Positions 1 through 7,067 of a DNA stretch of 11,696 nt are shown piece after piece. Origin of the DNA: an uncultured Actinomycetes bacterium (GTDB lineage Bacteria > Actinomycetota > Acidimicrobiia > Acidimicrobiales > Acidimicrobilacustridaceae); the NCBI GenBank assembly GCA_945957335.1, contig CAMFLJ010000098.1, positions 1 through 11,696 of the forward strand, read 5' to 3'. A program made the translations under genes and the position numbers. The first letter of the stretch is position 1. The number at the start of each line of letters is the position of its first letter. The notes beneath the pieces are model-generated. The model did not search any database. It was given only the letters and a program-made list of their open reading frames with translations, and was not told the origin of the DNA.

Positions 1-1
1 C

Positions 2-796
2 GTGACGGCGCTCCGCGCCTCGGGCCTGTCCGCGCGCCGTCAGCGCATGATCGACGCCGTGGTGCTCGTGGTGATCGTCGGCTACGTCGTCACGCTGTTC
101 GGCCACCTGACGCCGCCGGGCCAGGCCGGACCGGGTGTGTCCGCGGTGCTGGTGATCCTCTCCAACCTCTACGCCTACGGCACCCCGGACGGCCCGATGG
201 GCCCGACCACCCCGCAGCGGTCGACCCTCCCCAAGGCCGTCGTGCGGGCCCGCATCTGGGCCGACGCCCTCGCCGCCCACGACGCCGGGCGGGTGCGGGC
301 CACCGAGGTGCGAGCCGCCGACTTCGTCGGGCCCGGCGCCGAGAGCCCGCTGGGCGAACGGGTCGTCCCCCGGCTCCTGGCCGGCAAGGCGGTCAAGGTG
401 CTCGGCGATCCCGACGTGCCCCGCTCGTGGAGCTACACCGAGGACGTGGGCCGCACCCTCGTGGCCTGCGCCGACGACGAGCGGGCCTGGGGCCAGCCGT
501 GGCACGCGGTGGTCGACGCTCCGCGCAGCCAGCGTCAGGCGGTCGGCGACCTCGCCGACGCCGCGGGAGTCGGCCCGGTGAAGGTCTCCACGCTGCCCAC
601 CGCGGCGGTGCGCCTGGCCGGGCTCTTCGACGGCACCATCCGCGAGGTCCCGAAGGTGCTCTACCAGTTCACGACCCCGTTCGTCTCCGACGACTCGCTC
701 ACGCGCGACGTGCTCGGCCTCTCCCCCACCCCCTGGGCCGAGGTCACCGCGGCCGTCGTCGAGTCGTTCCGCACCCCCGAGCCCGTCGGGGCCTGA
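2..796 (+). pseudogene. NAD-dependent epimerase/dehydratase-like gene lacking its Rossmann N-terminus, possibly a chimera
   Basis: From about residue 53 onward the 264-residue reading frame looks like the C-terminal part of an extended SDR (NAD-dependent epimerase/dehydratase). It has SNLYAYG at 54-60, the following DGPM...TP segment, K78 with RARIW, TEVRAADFVGPGA at 101-113 and SWSYTEDVGR at 142-151. The first roughly 90-100 residues expected in this family, including the GxxGxxG nucleotide-binding loop, are absent. In their place residues 14-52 form a hydrophobic membrane-like segment followed by TPPGQAGPG, which resembles the N-terminal transmembrane region of actinobacterial sensor histidine kinases. 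The frame may begin at the GTG at position 2 or continue upstream of the window. Without the Rossmann loop it is unlikely to bind NAD(P). It could be a deletion fusion, a decaying gene or an assembly join. The epimerase-like C-terminal half is secure; the nature of the N-terminus is not. Confidence 0.6.
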
Positions 797-849
797 CCGA
801 CGCACCCGCCGGCGGGCTGGTGCAGACTCGGCCCATGAACGGGGGAACC

Positions 850-894
850 ATGCACCATCCGAACGCGCGCGCCGCCACGGCGGTGACCCGGTGA
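850..894 (+). CDS. Possible 14-residue leader ORF coupled to the downstream SDR
   Basis: An ATG at 850 follows a GGGGGAA Shine-Dalgarno-like run at 841-847 and opens a 14-codon frame, MHHPNARAATAVTR. Its TGA stop (892-894) overlaps the GTG start of the next gene at 891 in a GTGA arrangement. An in-frame ATG at 835 would give 19 codons. The SDR start at 891 has no convincing ribosome binding site of its own, so re-initiation from this short frame is a reasonable explanation. The peptide has no recognisable function, and the ORF could be fortuitous because stop codons are rare in DNA this GC-rich. Confidence 0.3.
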   Translation: MHHPNARAATAVTR

Positions 895-1706
895 GCGGCC
901 TGCTGGAGGGGCGCGTCGCCGTGATCACCGGCGCCGGCCAGGGCATCGGCCGCGGCATCGCCCGGCGCATGGCGCGCGAGGGCGCCAAGGTCGTGATCGC
1001 CGAGTACAACACCGAGACGGGCCCGGCGGTGGCCGACGAGCTGGCCGCCCTGGGAGGCGAAGGCCTGTTCGTGGCCACCGACGTCACGGACGAGGCCCAG
1101 GCCCGGGGCTGCGTCGAGGCCGCCGTCGAGCGGTTCGGCCGCATCGACGTGCTCGTCAACAACGCCTACACCGGGTCGGCCGGCAAGCGCCTGCGCCTCG
1201 AGTGGAAGCTCGCCGACGACATGCGGGCCGGCTTCGAGCTCAATACCGTCGCCGCGCTCTGGACCATGCAGGCGGCGTTCCCGCACATGCGCGACCAGGG
1301 CCGGGGCTCGATCATCAACATCTGCTCGCTCAACGGCGTGAACGCCCACATGTACACCGCCGAGTACAACGCCTCGAAGGAGGCCCTGCGCACGCTCACC
1401 CGCACCGCGGCCGTCGAGTGGGGGCGCCACAACATCCGCTCCAACGTGATCTGCCCGGGGGCGGCCACCGAGGCGTCGAAGCGCATGGAGGCCGACAACC
1501 CCGAGATGTTCTCGAAGATGGTCGAGGCCAACCCGATGCGGCGCTTCGGCGACCCCGAGGAGGACATCGGCGGCGCGGCCGTGCTGCTCGCCTCCGACCT
1601 GGCCGGCTACGTCAACGGCAACACGCTGATGGTGGGTGGCGGCACCCACGTCAACGGCGTGCCGTGGCGCATGGACCTGCCCGACACCCTGGAGGAGATG
1701 GGATGA
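891..1706 (+). CDS. Classical SDR-family oxidoreductase
   Basis: The gene encodes a 271-residue NAD(P)-dependent short-chain dehydrogenase/reductase, probably cytosolic, expected to interconvert an alcohol and a ketone. Visible motifs are the cofactor loop TGAGQGIG (13-20), an acidic D64-V65 after the fourth strand, the catalytic serine region around S146, the YNASK active site (Y159, K163) and PG at 189-190. The usual NNAG is NNAY (90-93), a known variation. The C-terminus runs about 15 residues past the usual VDGG end (here VGGGTHVNG), finishing MDLPDTLEEMG. The start is GTG at 891, overlapping the stop of a short upstream frame; no strong Shine-Dalgarno is visible. The stop overlaps the start of the phosphotransferase by 4 nt (ATGA), so the two are translationally coupled and probably act on the same compound. 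Substrate is unknown. Confidence 0.9.
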   Translation: MSGLLEGRVAVITGAGQGIGRGIARRMAREGAKVVIAEYNTETGPAVADELAALGGEGLFVATDVTDEAQARGCVEAAVERFGRIDVLVNNAYTGSAGKRLRLEWKLADDMRAGFELNTVAALWTMQAAFPHMRDQGRGSIINICSLNGVNAHMYTAEYNASKEALRTLTRTAAVEWGRHNIRSNVICPGAATEASKRMEADNPEMFSKMVEANPMRRFGDPEEDIGGAAVLLASDLAGYVNGNTLMVGGGTHVNGVPWRMDLPDTLEEMG

Positions 1707-3100
1707 GCGGCGCCGACTCCGTGCTGGCCGACGGCCTCACCCACGACCTGCCCGACGGCACCGTCGAGTGGATCGCCGAGGTCGGCGGCGGCACCATCAC
1801 CCGCCTCGAGCGCCACGTCGCCCGCCGCGAGGCCTGGGTCGTCGACGTCACCCGCCCCGACGGCAGCGTGCTCGAGGGCTTCCTGCGCCTCGACCGCCAC
1901 GACGTGCCCGAGAGCTCCTCGACCTCGCTCGTCCGCGAGACGAAGGTGATCCAGGCCCTCGGAGCCACCGACATCCCGGTGCCCGAGGTCCACGGCCGCA
2001 ACGACGCGCTGCGCTGCACGCTCTTCGAGCGGGTCCGCGGCCGCAGCGACATCGACAAGCTCGACGACCCCGTGCAGCAGCGGGCCGTGATGGAGGACTT
2101 CATCCGGGTCATCGCCCGCATGCACCTGCTCGACCCGGACGAGCTCGACCTGACCCGGCACATGCCGAACGTGCCCACCACCCCGGCCGAGGCCGCGCTC
2201 AACGACGTCGACCTGGCGCTCGAGCAGTGGGCGTGGTTCCTCGAGGGCTACCACGAGCCGCTCATCACCTACGGGGTGAGCTGGCTGCGGCGCAACGTGC
2301 CCGACACCCTGGCCCGGCTCTCGCTCGTGCAGGGCGACACCGGCCCGGTGAACTTCATGTTCGACGGCGACCGCGTCAGCGCCATCATCGACCTCGAGTG
2401 GGCCCACCTCGGCGACCCGCTCGAGGACATCGGCAACATCTGCGTGCGCGAGTTCTGGAACCCGTCGGGCGGCCTCGACGGCCTGTTCCACCTCTACGAG
2501 CAGGAGTCCGGCATCCCGTACCGGCGCTTCGCCGCCCAGTACTACCGGGTGCAGCAGAACGTCCGGGGCATGATCCCGATCCACTACATCAGCGAGAACG
2601 CCCACCCGCGCGAGTCGCTGGCCTGGTACCTCTGCTACCGCTACGTCGGCGACCGGGCCACGTGCGAGTCGATCGCCGAGGCCGAGGGCGTCACCGTCGA
2701 GCGGCCCGAGCTCCCGGACGGCGACGCCGGCGGGCGCGACATCGTCGCCGAGGCGGCCATGTGGTCGCTCGAGAACGACGTGCGCCCGGCGATCACCGAC
2801 GCCTTCGCCACGTCGCGGGCCCGCGACACCGAGCTGCTCATCCGCCTCATGGACCGTCGGCGCCGCTTCGCCGCCGAGATCGACGCCGTCGAGTGCGACG
2901 AACTGGGCGAGCTGCTGGGAGCCCGCCCGGCGAGCCGGGCGGAGGGCACGCACCTGCTCGACGAGGCGATCCGGGCCGGGGCCCTGCCCGACGCCGGGGT
3001 GATCACCTACCTCACCCGCCGGGCGTACCGCGACGAGTGGCTCCACGAGCCGGCCGTCTCGCTCTACCCCGAGCGCACCTGGTCGGCCCTCGACGACTGA
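1703..3100 (+). CDS. APH-type phosphotransferase family protein with C-terminal extension
   Basis: This 465-residue protein has the aminoglycoside/choline kinase-like fold. The N-lobe includes FLRLDR (60-65) and the VRETKVIQAL segment (77-86). The catalytic loop is QGDTGPVNF (210-218), with D212 as likely base and N217 as metal ligand; the common His before GD is Gln210. The metal-binding motif is IDLEWAHLGDP (229-239), with D230 and E232. It is longer than the roughly 340-360 residues usual for the domain. Residues from about 345 form a mostly helical, arginine-rich tail that may be a separate small domain like those paired with phosphotransferases in acyl-CoA catabolism. The ATG at 1703 is chosen for GGAGGAG at 1691-1697 and the 4-nt overlap with the SDR stop. 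Relatives (LvaA; the ACAD10/11 kinase domain) phosphorylate hydroxyacyl-CoAs, so a hydroxylated metabolite is a better guess than an antibiotic. The substrate is inferred. Confidence 0.87.
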   Translation: MSGADSVLADGLTHDLPDGTVEWIAEVGGGTITRLERHVARREAWVVDVTRPDGSVLEGFLRLDRHDVPESSSTSLVRETKVIQALGATDIPVPEVHGRNDALRCTLFERVRGRSDIDKLDDPVQQRAVMEDFIRVIARMHLLDPDELDLTRHMPNVPTTPAEAALNDVDLALEQWAWFLEGYHEPLITYGVSWLRRNVPDTLARLSLVQGDTGPVNFMFDGDRVSAIIDLEWAHLGDPLEDIGNICVREFWNPSGGLDGLFHLYEQESGIPYRRFAAQYYRVQQNVRGMIPIHYISENAHPRESLAWYLCYRYVGDRATCESIAEAEGVTVERPELPDGDAGGRDIVAEAAMWSLENDVRPAITDAFATSRARDTELLIRLMDRRRRFAAEIDAVECDELGELLGARPASRAEGTHLLDEAIRAGALPDAGVITYLTRRAYRDEWLHEPAVSLYPERTWSALDD

Positions 3101-3111
3101 CCGTCCCCCGG

Positions 3112-3160
3112 CCCTCTGGTACAGCACATGCACCTCTGTGCGACGTGCTGTACCAGAGGG
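3112..3160 (+). terminator. Nested long hairpin between convergent genes; probable bidirectional terminator or structured repeat, copy A
   Basis: A perfect 16-bp inverted repeat has arms CCCTCTGGTACAGCAC at 3112-3127 and its complement at 3145-3160. It encloses 17 nt containing a second small stem, GCAC-CTCT-GTGC at 3130-3141. It lies 11 nt after the phosphotransferase stop and 26 nt from the stop of the convergent SDR, the place for a bidirectional terminator. There is no T-tract, which is common in GC-rich actinobacteria. It is richer in AT than its surroundings and shares its apical sequence and architecture with the hairpin at 10545-10594. Confidence 0.7.
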
Positions 3161-3186
3161 GGAGAGCGTGACGGGCGGGAGACGGG

Positions 3187-3909
3187 TCAGGTGAGGGCGC
3201 CGCCGTTGACCCCGACCACCTGGCCGGTGATCCACTCGGCGCCGTCGGAGGCCAGGAACGCCACCGCGTGCCCGACGTCGTCGGGCTGGCCGAGCCGCGG
3301 GATCGGGTTGCCCGCACCGAACTCCTCGGGCAGCACGCCGGCCATCACGCCCAGCGACAGGCAGTTCACCGTCACGCCCGACGGACCGACCTCGTGGGCC
3401 ACGTGCTTGGTGAGCGCCACGGCGGCCGCCTTCGACGCGCCGTAGAGCGACACGCCGATGGCCGCACCGGTCCTGCCGGCGTCCGACGAGATCGTGACGA
3501 CGCGGCCCCAGCCGCGGGCGCACATGCCCGGCAGGGTGGCGTGCATGCCGTTCATCACGCCGTAGAGGTTCAGGTCGACGAACCGGGCCCAGTCGGCCGG
3601 GCCGCTCTGGAGGAACGGGGCAGGCACGAAGCCGTCGGCCGGCACACCGGCGTTGTTCACCAGCACGTCGACCGGCCCGATGTCGCCCTCGATGCGCTCG
3701 ACCGCGGCGCGCACGGCGTCGAGGTCGGTGACGTCGAACGGGACGGCCGTGCCACCGACCAGCGCCGCGGTGGCCTCGGCCCGCTCCCCGTGCAGGTCGT
3801 TCACCACCACCGTGGCGCCCTCGGCGGCGAGGACGCGGGCGATGCCGACGCCCACGCCCTGCCCGGCACCGGTGACCAGGGCGACCCGCCCCGACAGGTC
3901 ACCACCCAC
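3187..3909 (-). CDS. Classical SDR-family oxidoreductase (last gene of the minus-strand operon)
   Basis: The gene encodes a 240-residue classical SDR with all key motifs: TGAGQGVG (13-20), D59-V60 in the adenine pocket, NNAG (85-88), N114, SS at 141-142, the YGASK active site (Y156, K160) and the canonical C-terminal end GQVVGVNGGALT. The acidic residue after the second strand (VVVND, D38) suggests preference for NAD(H), an inference. The GTG start at 3909 shares its first base with the TAG stop of the amidohydrolase gene (TAGTG), so translation is very likely coupled. Convergent with the phosphotransferase gene and followed by the shared hairpin at 3112-3160. It is a separate SDR lineage from the genes at 891-1706 and 5242-6156. 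Substrate unknown; a secondary alcohol/ketone step in the same pathway as its operon partners is expected. Confidence 0.9.
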   Translation of the reverse strand: MGGDLSGRVALVTGAGQGVGVGIARVLAAEGATVVVNDLHGERAEATAALVGGTAVPFDVTDLDAVRAAVERIEGDIGPVDVLVNNAGVPADGFVPAPFLQSGPADWARFVDLNLYGVMNGMHATLPGMCARGWGRVVTISSDAGRTGAAIGVSLYGASKAAAVALTKHVAHEVGPSGVTVNCLSLGVMAGVLPEEFGAGNPIPRLGQPDDVGHAVAFLASDGAEWITGQVVGVNGGALT

Positions 3910-5213
3910 TAGCCGTCACCCATCAGGCTGCCGAGCAGGCGCCGGCCCGACTCGAGGCCGCTCACCTTGCCGAGGGCGTAGTCGACCTCGGCGTAGGTGG
4001 CGGGCGGCGCCTCGTAGGGCGTGACGATGTCGTCGACCATCGGCCCGATGCGGTCGGAGATGCCCTTCAACATCGTGGTGTCGAAGCCGTAGACCTCGGC
4101 CGCGGTCTCCCCCGCGATCATCCGCACCTCGGCCTCGGTGCAGCCGTTGACGGCTTCGCGCAGGGCGGGCAGCGAGTGCGGCCAGGTGCCCTCGATGTGC
4201 GGGTAGTCGGCGCCCCACATGATGCGGTCGACGCCGATCTGGTCGCGGATCTCGCACTCGGCCCGGCTCATGAACGAGGCGCCGACGTAGCAGTTCGACC
4301 GGAAGTAGCCGGTGGGCGACGAGGTGAGCACGTCGGTGATGCCACGCTCGAACGGCGAGCCGTAGGCCTCGTCGAGGCGTTCGAGCTGTGAGGGCACCCA
4401 GTCGATGCCGACCTCGGTGAAGGCCACCTTCAGGTCGGGGAAGCGGGCGAAGACGCCGCCCATGATCAGCTGGTAGAGCGGGCGGCGGGCCCACCACATG
4501 AACTCCTGCTTGGTGACCCACATGGCCTCGAGCCCGTAGCCGAGCCACGGCGTGCCGCCCGAGTGGAAGGTCACGGGCATGCCCTGGTCGACGAACGCCG
4601 CCCACAGCGGGTCGTAGACCGGGTCGTGGTAGCTGGGGAGGTCGCCGTCGCCGGTGGGCAGCATGACGCTGGCCAGGCCGTTGTCGCGCACCCAGCGCAC
4701 CTCGGCCACCGCGGTGTCGATGTCGTGGGGCTGCACGACGGCCACGCCGCCGCGTCGGCCGGGCAGCTCGTTGCAGAAGTCGGCCAGCCACCGGTTGAAG
4801 ATGCGGGCGCCGGCGAGGCGCAGCTCCGGCGAGGTGTGCGGGAACGGGAACGCCGCGCCCCACGGCGGCTCGTTGCTGTTCTGGAAGTCGGGGAACAGCA
4901 CCTCGGCCACGATGCCCTCGGACTCGAGCTCGCGGTTGCGGCGCTCGGAGTCCCACACGCCGCTGAGGCCACCCGACCGCACGGCCTCCTGGCTCGACCA
5001 GATGTCGACCATCTCGGCGCCGAAGAGGGCGTGCACCAGCTCGCCGTCCTCGGGCAGGCCCATCGAGCGGTTGCGCTCGTTGCGCCACTCCTCGCGCTCC
5101 ACCAGGAACGTCTCGTACTCGTCGCGCATCGACGCCTCGACGTAGGGCCGGTACCCCTCCAGCGGGGGGCCGGCGTGCCCGTCGGCCGAGACCACCATCA
5201 ACCGCTCGCTCAT
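3909..5213 (-). CDS. Amidohydrolase-2 family metal-dependent hydrolase/decarboxylase
   Basis: The 434-residue protein is a TIM-barrel metal-dependent hydrolase of the Amidohydrolase_2 family, which includes decarboxylases (ACMSD, 5-carboxyvanillate decarboxylase) and lactonases (LigI). The first-strand metal motif appears as SADGHAG with D11 and H13. Likely further ligands or active-site residues are H217 in TFHSGG, E267 in FTEVGIDW and D336 in MWGADYPHIEGTWPHS. Typical sequences of actinobacterial members are VLFPDF (105-110) and FNRWLADF (139-146). The ATG at 5213 is preceded by GAGGAG with about 7 nt spacing. The gene begins 28 nt after the upstream SDR stop and its stop overlaps the downstream SDR start by 1 nt. 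Its place between two SDRs points to a catabolic step such as lactone hydrolysis or decarboxylation, but the reaction cannot be read from the sequence. Confidence 0.88.
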   Translation of the reverse strand: MSERLMVVSADGHAGPPLEGYRPYVEASMRDEYETFLVEREEWRNERNRSMGLPEDGELVHALFGAEMVDIWSSQEAVRSGGLSGVWDSERRNRELESEGIVAEVLFPDFQNSNEPPWGAAFPFPHTSPELRLAGARIFNRWLADFCNELPGRRGGVAVVQPHDIDTAVAEVRWVRDNGLASVMLPTGDGDLPSYHDPVYDPLWAAFVDQGMPVTFHSGGTPWLGYGLEAMWVTKQEFMWWARRPLYQLIMGGVFARFPDLKVAFTEVGIDWVPSQLERLDEAYGSPFERGITDVLTSSPTGYFRSNCYVGASFMSRAECEIRDQIGVDRIMWGADYPHIEGTWPHSLPALREAVNGCTEAEVRMIAGETAAEVYGFDTTMLKGISDRIGPMVDDIVTPYEAPPATYAEVDYALGKVSGLESGRRLLGSLMGDG

Positions 5214-5241
5214 CGTGCGCTCCTCCTCGTGCCGTTCGTGC

Positions 5242-6156
5242 TCATGCCGGGTCGGTCTCGACGAAGCGGTCGACGCCGCGCCAGTAGTCGGGGATGTCGT
5301 CGCCGTCCATGATCGAGGTGAGGCCCGTCTCGGTCAGCGGCGGCAGCGAGCCGTCGTCCTCGGTGAAGCCGTACTCGCGGGCCAGCACACCGGTGAAGTA
5401 CGAGCCGCCGGACCGGGCGATCACATCGGGGTCCAACGCCAGCGCGACCACCGCCTTGCCGTTGAACTTGGGCGACTCACCGAAGGAGATGTCGAGCCCG
5501 TGGAGGGTGCGCTTCCCGTCGGGCCCCTCCTGGGTGTTGGCCATCAGCCCCTCGGTGAGCACCAGGCCGGGCCACAGCGAGAGCGCCGTCACCCCGTGGG
5601 GCCGCAGCTCCATCGCGGTGTCCTGGGTGACCTTGTCGATGGCGGCCTTGCCCACGCCGTAGGGCACCGACAGGAGGTAGCCGATGGCGCCGTGGGAGGA
5701 GATGTTCACGACGAGGCCGCTCCCCTGGCGGACCATGATCGGCGCGGCCAGCGCGGTGGTGACGTAGTCGGAGCGCGGGCCCACCTCGAGGCAGCGGGTG
5801 ATCTCGTCGAACGGGATCTCCCAGAACGGCACGCCGACCATGGCGCTGAACTCGGGCGAGGCGACGTTCACGACCAGGTCGAGGCGGCCCTGCTCGGCCT
5901 CGATCCGGCGGAAGACCTCGCGCACCTGCTCGTCGTCGGTGTGGTCGCACGCCAGCGGGATCGCGGTGCCGCCGGCGGCCCCGATCTCGTCGGCGGTGCG
6001 CTGCAGGCTGGCCAGCTGGCCCGGCACGTCGTCGAGCGTGCGGGCGGTCACGTAGGTGATCGCCCCCTGCGCCCCGACCTCCAGGGCGATGCCCTTGCCG
6101 ATGTTCTTGCTCGCCCCGGTGACCAGCGCGACCTTGCCCTCGAGTGGCTTCGCCAC
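5242..6156 (-). CDS. DHRS1-like SDR-family oxidoreductase
   Basis: This 304-residue SDR resembles the DHRS1-like branch: TGASKNIG (13-20), YVTART (35-40), CDHTDDEQVREVF (70-82), FWEIP (111-115), VGPRSDYV (125-132), the active site YGVGK (Y166, K170) with serines at 153-154, and LWPGLVLTEGL (194-204). The usual NNAG is replaced by VNVAS (96-100), and the C-terminus is longer than in classical SDRs. The frame stays open far upstream into tetR, but homology begins at the GTG at 6156, which has an AGGGGG ribosome binding site about 8 nt away; an ATG at 6164 is out of frame. It is the first gene of the SDR-amidohydrolase-SDR operon, with a promoter and operator dyad about 45-70 nt upstream. Exact substrate unknown. 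Confidence 0.9.
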   Translation of the reverse strand: MAKPLEGKVALVTGASKNIGKGIALEVGAQGAITYVTARTLDDVPGQLASLQRTADEIGAAGGTAIPLACDHTDDEQVREVFRRIEAEQGRLDLVVNVASPEFSAMVGVPFWEIPFDEITRCLEVGPRSDYVTTALAAPIMVRQGSGLVVNISSHGAIGYLLSVPYGVGKAAIDKVTQDTAMELRPHGVTALSLWPGLVLTEGLMANTQEGPDGKRTLHGLDISFGESPKFNGKAVVALALDPDVIARSGGSYFTGVLAREYGFTEDDGSLPPLTETGLTSIMDGDDIPDYWRGVDRFVETDPA

Positions 6157-6199
6157 GTCGCCATCCCCCTCTCTCCGCCGGCCCCCTGCCGACGAGGGC

Positions 6200-6228
6200 A
6201 CATTCGCGTATCTCATACGCAAATGCAA
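6200..6228 (-). promoter_or_regulatory. Promoter with overlapping TetR-type operator for the SDR-amidohydrolase-SDR operon
   Basis: On the minus strand TTGCAT (6228-6223) is followed after 17 nt by GAATGT (6205-6200), a possible but weak -35/-10 pair. The spacer holds a dyad, GCGTAT-CTC-ATACGC, at 6206-6220, extendable to 6202-6224 with one mismatch. The half-site string ATTTGCGTA-N5-TACGC recurs exactly in the promoter region of the binding-protein gene, so it is the best candidate for the site of the TetR-family protein encoded immediately upstream. A repressor bound here would block RNA polymerase. Confidence 0.62.
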
Positions 6229-6250
6229 TGGCGAAATGTCGGGAGGCGGG

Positions 6251-6937
6251 TCAGGAGGTGGCGGGCCCCCCGGGCACCATGCCTTCGAGGGCGGCCACCG
6301 TGCGGTCGACGACCAGGTCGAACGCGGCCTCGTGGACCGCCGCCAGCCCGGGGATGACCCGGGCCATCCGCGACGCGGCCTCCTCGGGCAGGTGGGCGAG
6401 CTCGCCGTACATCGCGCTGACGGGTGGCTCGGGCAGGCGGTTGGCCTCGATGATCGAGTGGCCGAGCGTGGTGGCCGAGACCCAGTAGTGGGCCTTGGCC
6501 AGCTCGGCGTCGTCCCAGTCGGCGGCGCGCTCGAGGATGGCGACGAGCTCGGCGCCGTCGACGAGCCAGTCCTGGTGGCCACCCTCGGCGGTGAACTGCA
6601 GCAGCTGCGGGTAGCGCACGATCTGGTCGCGGACGCTGGTCATCCACGCCCCCACCTGCTCCTGCCACGGGAGCCCGGCGTCGACCGCGACGGGAGGCCG
6701 CCCGGCGCGCACCGCTCGCACGATCGCTCCGAGCAGCTCGGCCCGGTCGTCGAAGTACCGGTAGAGGGTCATCGGCGCCAGCCCGACCGCATCGGCCACG
6801 CGGGCGATGGTGAGCGGCTCGTGGGGGTCGCGCTCGAGCAGCCCGATGGCGGCGTCGACGATCTCCTCGCGACTGGCCCGGGGCTTGCGCCCCCGGCGCT
6901 TCGGCACGCTGGTCGCGTCGGCCTCCGCTGCGGTCAT
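6251..6937 (-). CDS. TetR-family transcriptional regulator
   Basis: This 228-residue protein has a basic N-terminus (KRRGRKPRASRE, 13-24) and a TetR helix-turn-helix in TIARVADAVGLAPMTLYRYF (43-62), followed by DDRAELLGAIV. The remainder is a helical ligand-binding and dimerisation domain of no identifiable subtype. The ATG at 6935-6937 is the natural start; only a weak AGGGTG precedes it. It lies upstream of the SDR operon on the same strand (94 nt gap) and is divergent from the binding-protein gene (130 nt gap). The two dyads sharing ATTTGCGTA-N5-TACGC flank it on either side, the usual layout for a local repressor. Prediction: it represses the enzyme operon and the binding protein, perhaps also itself, and is released by a pathway substrate or intermediate. 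Confidence 0.9.
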   Translation of the reverse strand: MTAAEADATSVPKRRGRKPRASREEIVDAAIGLLERDPHEPLTIARVADAVGLAPMTLYRYFDDRAELLGAIVRAVRAGRPPVAVDAGLPWQEQVGAWMTSVRDQIVRYPQLLQFTAEGGHQDWLVDGAELVAILERAADWDDAELAKAHYWVSATTLGHSIIEANRLPEPPVSAMYGELAHLPEEAASRMARVIPGLAAVHEAAFDLVVDRTVAALEGMVPGGPATS

Positions 6938-6994
6938 GGCCGCACCCTACCGCCGGGCCCCCAGGGGCCGTCCGTGGCGGCTGCCGGCGGCTGG

Positions 6995-7033
6995 TTGTAT
7001 TTGCGTCGCATTATGCGTAGAGTCTACGCAAAT
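6995..7033 (+). promoter_or_regulatory. Promoter with operator dyad for the binding-protein gene, in the divergent tetR intergenic region
   Basis: TTGTAT (6995-7000) and TAGAGT (7018-7023) form a plausible -35/-10 pair with 17-nt spacing. The -10 lies inside a perfect 17-bp dyad, TGCGTAGAGTCTACGCA (7014-7030). Its reverse complement contains ATTTGCGTA-N5-TACGC, matching the operator at 6202-6224. An extra half-site, ATTTGCGT, lies at 6999-7006 beside the -35. The string TTGYATTTGCGT at the -35 is shared by both promoters. The dyad is about 75 nt upstream of the tetR start and could also serve autoregulation. Confidence 0.68.
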
Positions 7034-7067
7034 GGCGTCGGGGGGCGCCAGGAAAGCAGGGGATCTG

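Noticed and set aside
305..314. GAGGTGCGAG string inside the epimerase-like gene matching part of the nested hairpin apex
   Set aside because: It is only 10 bases, encodes the conserved TEVRA region and has no flanking inverted repeat, so it is coincidental.
1703..3100. Reading the phosphotransferase as an antibiotic-resistance kinase
   Set aside because: It only shares the APH fold. Length, the Gln in the catalytic loop and coupling to an SDR fit metabolic phosphotransferases better.
1607..3523. A very long open frame on the minus strand opposite the phosphotransferase (over 600 codons), with similar long frames opposite other genes
   Set aside because: Stop codons are rare in DNA this GC-rich. 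The translations are Arg/Ala/Val/Gly-rich low-complexity strings without motifs, while the opposite strand encodes well-recognised families.
6157..6582. Upstream continuation of the DHRS1-like SDR frame into the tetR gene
   Set aside because: The extra residues are Pro/Ser/Thr/Arg-rich with no homology, overlap a clear TetR coding frame and the operator, and the family begins at the GTG at 6156.
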